From: a virus
DNA length: 36,520 nt
Strand: one strand, 5' to 3'
Virus record (IMG/VR): IMGVR_UViG_3300040808_001641
Location: 1 to 36,520 of that record
Part shown: piece after piece, positions 1 to 5,231 of the stretch
Layout of the letters: each line of letters opens with the position of its first letter
Position numbering within the stretch: position 1 is the stretch's first letter
The notes under the pieces: model-generated
Database searches by the model: none
What the model saw: the letters and a program-made list of their open reading frames with translations, nothing else
Told to the model about the DNA's origin: nothing
Program-made: the position numbers and the translations under genes

Positions 1-142
1 CGACAAACTCCTGCACGGATTTCTGGACGTCCGTGGACGCCTTCACGGCCTGCTTGATCTGGTTCTGGAACCACTCCTCAACAAGAGGCTTCCGGGCATC
101 CAGTACCTTCGAAGTGCCGCGATACTTTGGTTGAAAGGTCAT
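1..142 (-). CDS. Unknown protein, N-terminal part (cut by window edge)
   Basis: The first 47 residues of a leftward gene that runs off the window. It begins MTFQPKYRGTSKVLDARKPL and is hydrophilic and probably helical. The start is well supported: an AAGGAG Shine-Dalgarno lies 6 bases upstream, preceded by a copy of the CCTAACAGAC leader found at several other genes. I do not recognise a family. It is the last visible member of a leftward set of small genes. Confidence 0.7.
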   Translation of the reverse strand, partial: MTFQPKYRGTSKVLDARKPLVEEWFQNQIKQAVKASTDVQKSVQEFV

Positions 143-150
143 TCTATTCT

Positions 151-169
151 CCTTGGTCTGTCTGTTAGG
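151..169 (-). promoter_or_regulatory. CCTAACAGAC leader element (copy 1)
   Basis: The minus strand reads CCTAACAGACAGACCAAGG just before the Shine-Dalgarno of the gene starting at 142. It is a variant of the leader at six other places, with an extra AGAC. The upstream CCT...AGG pairing in the GCGCGTGAGGC repeat could form a weak hairpin. Confidence 0.6.
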
Positions 170-170
170 T

Positions 171-188
171 TTTACCTGCGCGTGAGGC
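171..188. repeat. TTTACCTGCGCGTGAGGC repeat, copy A
   Basis: An 18-base sequence identical to 714-731; a shorter third copy lies at 1065-1078. Here it encodes the last residues and stop codon of the leftward gene at 172-411. All three copies lie at gene boundaries of the leftward set. Confidence 0.75.
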
Positions 189-411
189 GTATTCGGGTGA
201 GGTGATCTAGAGGGAGTAGACCGTCAGCGAAAACTTCCACCCAACCTGCTTCATGGGCATTGTCTTTTAGTAAATCTATAGCCCGTGAAAGTGCGTCTGC
301 AGCGGTCTCGAAGTCCTCTGTGTCCATCGATTCGTCGTGGTCGTCTTGCCCGTCATGAAGGCTCAGAAGCCATCGCCCCTCTTCCGCATAGAAGTGTATC
401 TCATAGTGCAT
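172..411 (-). CDS. Small acidic protein of unknown function
   Basis: A 79-residue protein starting MHYEIHFYAEEGRWLLSLHD and rich in Asp and Glu. I choose the start at 411 because a strong GGAGGCG Shine-Dalgarno precedes it and because ATG overlaps the TGA stop of the gene at 411-698 as TGATG, which suggests translational coupling. The reading frame is open further upstream, but that extension would lie inside the neighbouring gene. A central run of Asp, His and Glu is followed by an Ala-rich predicted helix. I recognise no domain. Its last codons lie in repeat copy A. Confidence 0.65.
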   Translation of the reverse strand: MHYEIHFYAEEGRWLLSLHDGQDDHDESMDTEDFETAADALSRAIDLLKDNAHEAGWVEVFADGLLPLDHLTRIRLTRR

Positions 412-698
412 CACGCCTCCTCCCTCGCCCGAGCTGCAATCTCCAGCAGCGCATCTTTCAGCTCGTATAGCTTTGCCTGTGCCTGCCTGACCTCGGCCAG
501 AGCCTTCATGTCCCTCTTTCGAGTGTTCCATGCCTCGTCTCCGTGCAGGTGCTGGTAGTTCCTGCTGTGGACGATATCAAACTGGAGCGTGGCCAGTGCG
601 TCCTTCACGTTGATCAATGCATTCGACAAGGTGATCCCGGCATCTTCAAAGTGTTTCGGCGTGTTTCCGTTAGGGTGAGGCATAGCGTTCAGTTTCAT
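411..698 (-). CDS. Small helical protein of unknown function
   Basis: A 95-residue protein starting MKLNAMPHPNGNTPKHFEDA. A Shine-Dalgarno AAGGAG lies 10 bases upstream, directly after repeat copy B (714-731). Most of the protein is predicted alpha-helical, with a heptad-like distribution of Leu and Ala over about residues 25-93, so a small coiled-coil or helical-bundle protein is likely. It is followed by the 79-residue gene through a TGATG overlap. Charged, helical small proteins at 34663-35410 have a similar character, but I cannot show homology. Confidence 0.65.
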   Translation of the reverse strand: MKLNAMPHPNGNTPKHFEDAGITLSNALINVKDALATLQFDIVHSRNYQHLHGDEAWNTRKRDMKALAEVRQAQAKLYELKDALLEIAARAREEA

Positions 699-713
699 AG
701 CTCAAATCTCCTT

Positions 714-731
714 TTTACCTGCGCGTGAGGC
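714..731. repeat. TTTACCTGCGCGTGAGGC repeat, copy B
   Basis: Identical over 18 bases to 171-188. It lies between the stop codon of the leftward gene 732-932 and the Shine-Dalgarno of the next leftward gene, so it would be intercistronic in the mRNA. Confidence 0.75.
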
Positions 732-932
732 CTATTTTACAGGCCGGTAAGAGCCTTTGACTCCGGTGTCTTCCTGACCCCCCCGGCCACAGTTCTCACA
801 GTGGTAGGGAACCCAAAACAGGCATTCTAGGAACTCGGACAGGGCATCCTCCAGAGACACATTGGGCGTGTTCCCTAGGTAATTGTTCAAGCTCTGCCGG
901 TCGATCTCAAATTCGAATGTGACCTTTTCCAT
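732..932 (-). CDS. Small protein with a CxxC motif, unknown function
   Basis: A 66-residue protein when started at 932 (MEKVTFEFEIDRQSLNNYLG). An in-frame ATG at 1010 would give 92 residues, but the extra codons cover a TTGACT promoter-like element (989-994) and an AAGGTA motif seen in other promoters. I therefore prefer the internal start, which has a GGAGACAGAG purine tract before it. The C-terminal third has HCENC followed by Gly and Arg, a single CxxC pair that could bind metal as a dimer or with another partner. No family is recognised. Confidence 0.55.
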   Translation of the reverse strand: MEKVTFEFEIDRQSLNNYLGNTPNVSLEDALSEFLECLFWVPYHCENCGRGGQEDTGVKGSYRPVK

Positions 933-973
933 CTCTCTGTCTCCGTGTTCGATCTCATAACTAGACCCTTCCA

Positions 974-994
974 ATAATACCTTAACAAAGTCAA
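974..994 (-). promoter_or_regulatory. Probable leftward promoter/operator
   Basis: The minus strand reads TTGACTTTGTTAAGGTATTAT. This closely resembles the rightward promoter at 7241 (TTGACTTAGTTAGGGTAAT). A clear -10 at 17 bases is not visible, so the exact promoter geometry is uncertain. It would drive the leftward small genes. Confidence 0.45.
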
Positions 995-1064
995 CAGCTA
1001 ATTTTCTCAACCCTACCCTGATCGTGCTGGCGGGCGACCCTCCCTAAGACCAAAAAATACCCCC

Positions 1065-1078
1065 GCGTGAGGCCTATT
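1065..1078. repeat. GCGTGAGGCCTATT repeat, copy C
   Basis: Matches 723-736 over 14 bases. It is upstream of the leftward promoter and therefore probably outside the transcript of the leftward genes, unlike copies A and B. Confidence 0.6.
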
Positions 1079-1218
1079 ACACACGACCTATTAGAGCATA
1101 GAGCTTTGAAATCGCTTTCTATTCCCCTGCTGATCGGCGGGCCGGTGCGGGCTGCGGGCGGTGCCTGATCGGCTGTAGATCGGCCCTAAAAAAAATTTCA
1201 CCAAACTGCATTTTAGGG

Positions 1219-1247
1219 GTTTACCTATGGATTTATTCGGGTAATAA
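1219..1247 (+). promoter_or_regulatory. Possible rightward promoter for the 1328 gene
   Basis: TTTACC and TAATAA are separated by 16 bases. TTTACC and GGGTAA also form a loose inverted pair like that at other promoters in the window. The leader at 1256 follows immediately. The -35 match is poor. Confidence 0.35.
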
Positions 1248-1255
1248 CTCCGACA

Positions 1256-1270
1256 CCTAACAGACCAAAC
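1256..1270 (+). promoter_or_regulatory. CCTAACAGACCAAAC leader element (copy 2)
   Basis: Copy upstream of the 1328 gene. A short TCGG/CCGA pairing at 1236-1253 precedes it. It is separated from the start codon by about 57 bases, longer than in other copies. Confidence 0.65.
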
Positions 1271-1327
1271 CCGCCTAGCCTGCCCGACCAAACCTGCAGC
1301 TAGGCCAGACACAAGAAAGGCTTAAAC

Positions 1328-2092
1328 ATGGCTTTGCATGTCCACCTGACACCTAAGAGCAAAAACGAGAAAACCGGACCGATTCCGGTTTCCACCACAA
1401 CGGCAAAAACCTGCCCTTCTACCTGCCCTTTTAACAATGCAAACGAAGGCGGATGCTATGCAGCTGGTGGACCCTTGGCGATGCATTGGCGCAAAGTGAC
1501 CGAAGGCAAGCGCGGTTCGAATTGGTCAGCCTTTTGTGATCAGATCGCGGCGTTGCCGGATGGTCAGCTATGGCGACACAATCAAGCCGGTGACCTGCCG
1601 GGGGACGGCGAAAGTATTGATCTTGCCGCTATGTGTGACCTAGTCGACGCTAACGAAGGTAAGCGCGGTTTTACATATACGCATTACGACGTAGAGACCG
1701 ACGCGCAAAACCGCCTAGCCGTCAGGAACGCAAACGCAAACGGGTTTACCGTTAACCTATCTGCAAACAGTCCTGCACATGCTGACAGACTGGCGGAAAC
1801 ACAAGCCGGACCTGTCGTGACCGTTCTACCGTCTGACACACAACGTGGCAAGGATGAAACCCTGCCAGATTACCGCAAGCGGATCGCGTTCATGTCGACG
1901 CCAGAGGGTCGCAAGATCACGGTATGCCCTGCCACGTATCAAGACAATGTGTCCTGCGCTACTTGTGGCCTATGCCAGCGGATCAACAACCGTGCGATTG
2001 TCGGTTTTCCTGCCCATGGTGCCAGCAAGCGCAAAGCGGACAAGGCCTTGATCCAGTCCGACGCGCAGAACCTGCCAATTGCTGCGGAGTGA
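1328..2092 (+). CDS. Cysteine-rich DUF7227-like phage/plasmid protein
   Basis: A 254-residue protein. The N-terminal part (about residues 8-56) reads like a group of uncharacterised phage and plasmid proteins that I associate with DUF7227: KTGPIPVST, then CPSTCP and GGCYA, then a PLAMHWRK block. Cysteines at 29, 33 and 43 and a C-terminal cluster at 200, 210, 213 and 216 (CX9CX2CX2C) suggest two metal or iron-sulphur sites. The middle has WRHNQAGDLPGDG, which looks like an active-site or binding loop. The pattern resembles radical-SAM-like phage proteins, but no canonical CX3CX2C is present, so chemistry should not be assumed. AGAAAGG precedes the ATG. It heads the rightward accessory genes and is followed by a small gene 5 bases later. 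Confidence 0.7.
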   Translation: MALHVHLTPKSKNEKTGPIPVSTTTAKTCPSTCPFNNANEGGCYAAGGPLAMHWRKVTEGKRGSNWSAFCDQIAALPDGQLWRHNQAGDLPGDGESIDLAAMCDLVDANEGKRGFTYTHYDVETDAQNRLAVRNANANGFTVNLSANSPAHADRLAETQAGPVVTVLPSDTQRGKDETLPDYRKRIAFMSTPEGRKITVCPATYQDNVSCATCGLCQRINNRAIVGFPAHGASKRKADKALIQSDAQNLPIAAE

Positions 2093-2097
2093 TTACC

Positions 2098-2274
2098 ATG
2101 CCCCGTTATATGATCCACATCACCTACCAAGACACACAAGGCGATAGGGCAAGCCATACCGAACGCTTAGACAGTCCGGATATGGAAACAGCCAAACGTG
2201 AGACAATCGACAAGGTGCGATCTTTTCCGGACTATGTCCGGGGTATGGATTGCCACGCATATGAGGTTGCCTAG
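2098..2274 (+). CDS. Small unknown protein
   Basis: A 58-residue protein starting MPRYMIHITYQDTQGDRASH. The start at 2098 is chosen for its GGAG Shine-Dalgarno at 2086-2089; the frame is open further upstream, but that part overlaps the preceding gene. A beta-type N-terminal strand and a helical middle (METAKRETIDKVRSF) suggest a small alpha/beta fold. It starts just after the DUF7227-like gene, and its stop abuts the start of a tiny membrane peptide at 2275. Confidence 0.6.
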   Translation: MPRYMIHITYQDTQGDRASHTERLDSPDMETAKRETIDKVRSFPDYVRGMDCHAYEVA

Positions 2275-2346
2275 ATGCTAGCGCCATTTTTCCAGCTTAT
2301 AGGCTATCTTTGCTTTGCGGCGTGGCTTTTGAATTTTTTCACCTGA
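2275..2346 (+). CDS. Tiny membrane peptide (23 residues)
   Basis: Begins ATG immediately after the TAG stop of the previous gene and encodes MLAPFFQLIGYLCFAAWLLN followed by FFT. It is almost entirely hydrophobic, enough for one membrane helix. There is no separate Shine-Dalgarno, so translation would rely on coupling. It resembles in size and position the 32-residue membrane peptide at 3478. At this length chance cannot be excluded. Confidence 0.4.
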   Translation: MLAPFFQLIGYLCFAAWLLNFFT

Positions 2347-2366
2347 CCACGAAAAAACATCTTGCG

Positions 2367-2381
2367 TTACCCTAAGACTTA
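2367..2381 (+). promoter_or_regulatory. TTACCCTAAGACTTA promoter/operator-like element
   Basis: The same 15-mer occurs at 3934-3948 in a better promoter. Here a TTGCGT -35 candidate is at 2362-2367 and the downstream -10 is poor (CAATAA). It lies upstream of the leader at 2422 and the gene at 2451. Confidence 0.45.
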
Positions 2382-2400
2382 ATGCAATAAGTCCCTTAGT

Positions 2401-2440
2401 AAGGCCTCCGGGCCTTGCTGACCTAACAGACCAAACAAGG
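2401..2440 (+). promoter_or_regulatory. Hairpin plus CCTAACAGACCAAAC leader (copy 3)
   Basis: AAGGCC-TCCG-GGCCTT forms a perfect 6-bp hairpin at 2401-2416, followed 5 bases later by CCTAACAGACCAAACAAGG (2422-2440), whose end is the Shine-Dalgarno for the gene at 2451. This is the cleanest example of the hairpin-leader arrangement. Confidence 0.7.
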
Positions 2441-2450
2441 ATTTAGACGG

Positions 2451-2591
2451 ATGAAAACCTATATCGCAATCTACGGCAACGGCTCTAAACGCCTATTTGA
2501 CGCCTCCGACGTTTCAGAGGCGAACAAGCTTGCCAATGCCTACGGGCGTCGTAACCAGTGTGGCATGCTCTGCAATCTTTACCCGTACTAA
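2451..2591 (+). CDS. Small unknown protein (46 residues)
   Basis: Encodes MKTYIAIYGNGSKRLFDASD and ends in CGMLCNLYPY. CAAGG of the leader lies 10 bases before ATG. The sequence looks like a compact beta-alpha protein: a strand at residues 2-8 and a helix around 20-32. It stands alone between two leader elements, so it seems to have its own regulation. No family is recognised. Confidence 0.6.
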   Translation: MKTYIAIYGNGSKRLFDASDVSEANKLANAYGRRNQCGMLCNLYPY

Positions 2592-2594
2592 TAC

Positions 2595-2609
2595 CCTAAC
2601 AGACCAAAC
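2595..2609 (+). promoter_or_regulatory. CCTAACAGACCAAAC leader element (copy 4)
   Basis: Lies 4 bases after the stop of the 46-residue gene and 20 bases before the DUF932-type gene. No hairpin or promoter is visible directly before it, so this copy would act within a longer transcript. Confidence 0.65.
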
Positions 2610-2629
2610 ACACACAAGGAATCTAGACA

Positions 2630-3481
2630 ATGGCTGATCTTATTTTCTCACGCAAAGCAAACGACACAACATTGACTGATCAAGACATCATGCGGATGGC
2701 ACCTGCAGCTTTTGCAGATACACAAGCGGATCACTTGTCCGACCGCTATGGCCAAGTGACAACTGCAGATGCAATCGGGATCTTGGCGGATTATGGCTTT
2801 GCACCAGTGCAAGCGGCACAAGTCCAAACCCGCAAGGCAAGCCGGGATCATGCCGCACACCTGATCGCTTTTGCCCCTACATCCGGCGATGTTTCTACCG
2901 ACGGAACACGCGGCGAATTGATCCTGTATAACTCACACGACGGTCAATCGTCGCTTAAGCTCTTTGCCGGTGCCTATCGTTTCATTTGTTCTAACGGTAT
3001 CGTGGCGGGGGACGGTTTTGACGCCCGTTTGCGCCATACAAAAGGCACGGTTTCAAACTTTGAAGATATGCTGCGCGATACTGCAGCAAGCTTGCCTGAT
3101 CTTATGGGTCGTATTGAACGCATGCAATCGGTGCAAGTAGATCCTATGCAAGCTTTGGATTTTGCCTACAACGCGGCAACCCTTCGCTGGGAATGGTTAG
3201 GGGCAGATGCTCCAGAGTCCGGACTCTACGCCGATAAGGGTACACTTGTTTCTATGCTACGCCCGACGCGGTACGGTGATCAGTCCAATGATGCTTGGAC
3301 CGTTTATAACCGTGTTCAGGAAAGTCTTGTGCGGGGTGGTGCCAAGGTTCGGTCTTTCACTGAAAAGAATCCGCATGGCGCAAAGCGCAAAGCACGGCCA
3401 ATTGGTTCGGTCTCTGGCGTGGTGAAAACCAATCGAGAGCTTTGGGACTTAGCCACAGAATGCGGTTTGGTGGCAGCATGA
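2630..3481 (+). CDS. DUF932-type protein
   Basis: A 283-residue protein with the hallmark of DUF932 (phage/plasmid-like protein): around residues 94-130 it has RGELILYNSHDGQSSLKLFA followed by GAYRFICSNGIVAGDGF. The family is widespread on plasmids, conjugative elements and phages, and its biochemical role is not established. The start has AAGGAATCT before ATG and a CCTAACAGACC leader further upstream. Its stop overlaps the start of a 32-residue membrane peptide as ATGA. Together with the DUF7227-like gene it gives this segment a plasmid-like accessory character. Confidence 0.8.
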   Translation: MADLIFSRKANDTTLTDQDIMRMAPAAFADTQADHLSDRYGQVTTADAIGILADYGFAPVQAAQVQTRKASRDHAAHLIAFAPTSGDVSTDGTRGELILYNSHDGQSSLKLFAGAYRFICSNGIVAGDGFDARLRHTKGTVSNFEDMLRDTAASLPDLMGRIERMQSVQVDPMQALDFAYNAATLRWEWLGADAPESGLYADKGTLVSMLRPTRYGDQSNDAWTVYNRVQESLVRGGAKVRSFTEKNPHGAKRKARPIGSVSGVVKTNRELWDLATECGLVAA

Positions 3482-3576
3482 TCCGCGCTTGGCTTGGGGA
3501 TATCATCGGGGGGCTGGCAATCTTTGCCCTTCCCTTCGTTCTAAACTTTCTAGGCTATGGCCTAGGCCTCAACTGA
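3478..3576 (+). CDS. Small single-helix membrane protein (32 residues)
   Basis: Starts at ATG overlapping the TGA of the DUF932-type gene (ATGA), a typical coupled start. It encodes MIRAWLGDIIGGLAIFALPF followed by VLNFLGYGLGLN. Residues 9-29 form one hydrophobic helix with a short charged N-terminus. It could be a small inner-membrane effector or holin-like peptide, but function cannot be assigned. Confidence 0.5.
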   Translation: MIRAWLGDIIGGLAIFALPFVLNFLGYGLGLN

Positions 3577-3590
3577 CAAAGGGAAAGACA

Positions 3591-3845
3591 ATGCCAGCAT
3601 TTATCTACAAAAAATCCCTTCATGATGATCCTTCGGGATCAAGTGTCTACTATTGGAATCGTAGAAAAAGGGCATGGCAAGAAAGCCTTACAAAATCTTG
3701 CGAGTATCCAACATTCAAAGGCACCAATTTGCCCGCCAAAAGATTGTTTAATTCTTGGCAGGGTATGCGGCCTCACAAAGACTGGATAGGACGCAAGGAT
3801 CTGGACACGTTTGCGCGGGATAATTACAATACGCTCACCCTTTAA
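3591..3845 (+). CDS. Unknown basic protein
   Basis: An 84-residue protein rich in Lys, Arg, Trp and Tyr, starting MPAFIYKKSLHDDPSGSSVY. The start at 3591 is chosen for AAAGGGAAAG directly upstream; the open frame further upstream lies over the membrane peptide. The high basic and aromatic content would suit nucleic-acid or protein binding, but no domain is recognised. It is followed by a strong terminator at 3886. Confidence 0.6.
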   Translation: MPAFIYKKSLHDDPSGSSVYYWNRRKRAWQESLTKSCEYPTFKGTNLPAKRLFNSWQGMRPHKDWIGRKDLDTFARDNYNTLTL

Positions 3846-3885
3846 CCTGATGCAGCTACCTTGCCCTTTACCCTGATCTAACAAG

Positions 3886-3911
3886 CCCCTGCCCTAGCTG
3901 GCGGGGTTTTT
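3886..3911 (+). terminator. Rho-independent terminator
   Basis: CCCCTGCC-CTAGCT-GGCGGGG followed by TTTTT. It is preceded by CCCTGATCT (3871-3879), a motif also just upstream of the terminator at 4302. It ends the 1328-3845 gene set. Confidence 0.85.
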
Positions 3912-3916
3912 CTCTG

Positions 3917-3948
3917 TTGACTTACCCTAACTTTTACCCTAAGACTTA
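3917..3948 (+). promoter_or_regulatory. Sigma70-like promoter with tandem TTACCCTAA sites
   Basis: TTGACT (3917-3922), a 17-base spacer and TAAGAC (3940-3945). TTACCCTAA occurs at 3922-3930 and again at 3934-3942, 12 bases apart, so both could be bound on one face of the helix. It drives the gene at 4002. Confidence 0.65.
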
Positions 3949-3953
3949 TTTCA

Positions 3954-3991
3954 TCCGGACCTGATCCGGACCCTAACAGACTGACAAAAGG
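3954..3991 (+). promoter_or_regulatory. Hairpin plus CCTAACAGAC leader (copy 5)
   Basis: TCCGGA (3954-3959) and TCCGGA (3965-3970) can pair as a hairpin, followed by CCTAACAGACTGACAAAAGG (3972-3991), which ends in the Shine-Dalgarno of the gene at 4002. Confidence 0.65.
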
Positions 3992-4001
3992 AAAACAGAC
4001 C

Positions 4002-4259
4002 ATGACCATGACATACCACAAGCCCGACACCCAGATCATAACAGCGATTCGAACCGTGGAGAACACAGGCAAAGGTCGTTTCTTGCCCGGTGACGGATTC
4101 GACAAAAACGACGCCATCCCTCTGGATCACTACCTTTTTCGTCTTGGGTTCGATATCCACGACTACGAAGAACAAGGCAAGGGGCAACGGAAAAGCGTCA
4201 CGCTCACCAATGGCGTTAAGGTCAGCAGAAACGGCTATTGTTGCAAGGTAGACGTCTAA
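4002..4259 (+). CDS. Unknown small protein
   Basis: An 85-residue protein starting MTMTYHKPDTQIITAIRTVE. AAAAGGAAAA precedes it; a second in-frame ATG follows two codons later. It contains a Gly/Asp-rich loop (GRFLPGDGFDKNDA), an acidic-aromatic middle and CC near the C-terminus (YCCKV). It has a self-contained unit: its own promoter, hairpin leader and terminator. No family is recognised. Confidence 0.6.
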   Translation: MTMTYHKPDTQIITAIRTVENTGKGRFLPGDGFDKNDAIPLDHYLFRLGFDIHDYEEQGKGQRKSVTLTNGVKVSRNGYCCKVDV

Positions 4260-4267
4260 CATACCTA

Positions 4268-4286
4268 GCCCGGTGAAAGTCCGGGC
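4268..4286 (+). other. Stable hairpin after the stop codon
   Basis: GCCCGG-TGAAAGT-CCGGGC, a perfect 6-bp stem 8 bases after the stop of the previous gene. It has no U-tract and so is probably a 3' stabilising structure ahead of the terminator at 4302. Confidence 0.6.
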
Positions 4287-4301
4287 AACCCTGATCTGAT
4301 C

Positions 4302-4328
4302 AACCCCGGCAAAGCGTCCGGGGTTTTT
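4302..4328 (+). terminator. Rho-independent terminator
   Basis: CCCCGG-CAAAGCGT-CCGGGG followed by TTTTT. It resembles the terminator at 3886 in layout, including the upstream CCCTGATCT motif at 4289. Confidence 0.85.
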
Positions 4329-5163
4329 CTTTGCCTAGATCCTGTCTTGGTTCAATGGTTAAACTAACCCCTGATTTTTTGCTCTCACAATGCGATGATC
4401 TGTTTTCGGCACCTACCCTAGCCGGATGATCTTAGATGCTACTCCAGAGCCGGTTCTGGGCGGTGTATAGGTGATTTGCGTACCCTGATTAGATACCCTT
4501 GTTGCTAGTCCGGTTCTATCCCTTGCCCTAGCTTGGCTCTATCTCGTGTCTAGTCCGGTCCTATGTCTGGTGCCTGATCTGATGGCGGTCTAGTCCTGAT
4601 CTAGTCCGGATCTTGGATTGCCTCGTGCTAGTATTGGTTTTGGTCCGGTTTAAGTTTTGGTTGTGTGCATAGACACGACCTGCAACACGGCCTGACAATC
4701 TCGTCACCTGATCAGCCACCTACCCCTAGGGGGATAGGGTATAAAACCGCATTGCATGGGGGATATATGCCAGAATATCTAACGCCCCTAACTATTGGTT
4801 ATGACTTTCACTCTATCTTTTCCCCTATTTTTCAAGGCTCTATCCCTTTTCCGTGGACATAGCTAAACCTTCACTCTTTGATTTATTTCAACGGCTTAGA
4901 TGATTTTACGTGTGAGGTTCGAAGGGGGGAGGCGAGTGCCACCGGGGGGGCGTACCGTTACCGTATACAACCCCCTCCAAAAAATCTGAAAACCAAGCTG
5001 TAAACCATGCCCCCCACGTACCCCCTTCCAGATTTTGTCAAATCCTCTGCCATGCCCCCATCCAATTTTTTGGGTAGGTTTCCAAACGTCGTAAACCGAT
5101 TGTGCTTTCTTCAGGGTAGAGAAAGCTAAAACGGTTTCTTTGCCTAGCAGAAACTGAAAAAGC
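4329..5163. other. Long non-coding region with short repeats and hairpins
   Basis: About 0.8 kb without a convincing gene. It holds CTAGTCC repeats at 4505, 4550, 4590 and 4601 (three as CTAGTCCGG, two of them followed by TYCTAT); several ACCCTA or ACCCTGAT words; a CCCCTAGGGG palindrome near 4724; three imperfect copies of CCCCC-NN-CCA followed by A/T runs between 4971 and 5067; and a nested hairpin at 5093-5137. A 31-codon frame at 4767-4862 has GGGGGAT before its ATG but no other support. The content fits a replication origin or control region. Confidence 0.55.
5093..5137 (+). other. Nested hairpin
   Basis: Outer stem AAACCG/CGGTTT (5093-5098 with 5132-5137) and inner stem GCTTTCT/AGAAAGC (5104-5110 with 5120-5126) enclose TCAGGGTAG. 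It sits 27 bases before the -35 of the promoter at 5164. A run of T is interrupted (TTTCTTTG), so a terminator role is possible but weak. Confidence 0.5.
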
Positions 5164-5193
5164 TTGACATTGAGGTAATAGCTAGGGTAGTAT
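5164..5193 (+). promoter_or_regulatory. Sigma70-like promoter for the 5232 gene set
   Basis: TTGACA (5164-5169), an 18-base spacer and TAGTAT (5188-5193). The spacer carries two GGTA half sites (GAGGTAATAG and CTAGGGTAG), with GTTACC further downstream at about 5202. Confidence 0.75.
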
Positions 5194-5231
5194 CGCCATC
5201 AGTTACCAGCACGAGGATAGGCAAGACCCCC

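Larger units (their letters stand above)
933..1327. other. Divergent intergenic regulatory region
   Basis: This 395-base stretch separates leftward from rightward genes and holds no credible gene. From left to right it contains the leftward promoter-like element, repeat copy C (1065-1078), a GC-rich block with three copies of GATCGGC (two within CTGATCGGC at 1130 and 1165, the third at 1178), an A/T tract (1188-1199), and a rightward promoter/leader for the gene at 1328. A GC-rich iterated block next to an A/T tract is compatible with a replication or regulatory site, but nothing proves it. Confidence 0.5.

Noticed and set aside
1091-1312. A 73-codon minus-strand frame in the divergent region
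   Set aside because: It covers the rightward promoter, leader and GC-rich repeats, has no Shine-Dalgarno, and its sequence is Arg/Ser-rich without a fold signal.
4490-4512. GATTAGATACCC followed by CTAGTCC, which resembles the conserved 16S rRNA 787 region
   Set aside because: Only about 12 bases agree with GATTAGATACCC, the spacing of the following bases differs, and no other rRNA sequence flanks it. Chance similarity is the simplest view.
4665-4862. A 65-codon frame starting with GTG in the non-coding region
   Set aside because: There is no Shine-Dalgarno at the GTG, the composition is not protein-like, and it overlaps repeats and palindromes. The internal ATG at 4767 has GGGGGAT before it but gives only 31 codons, so I mention it without calling it.
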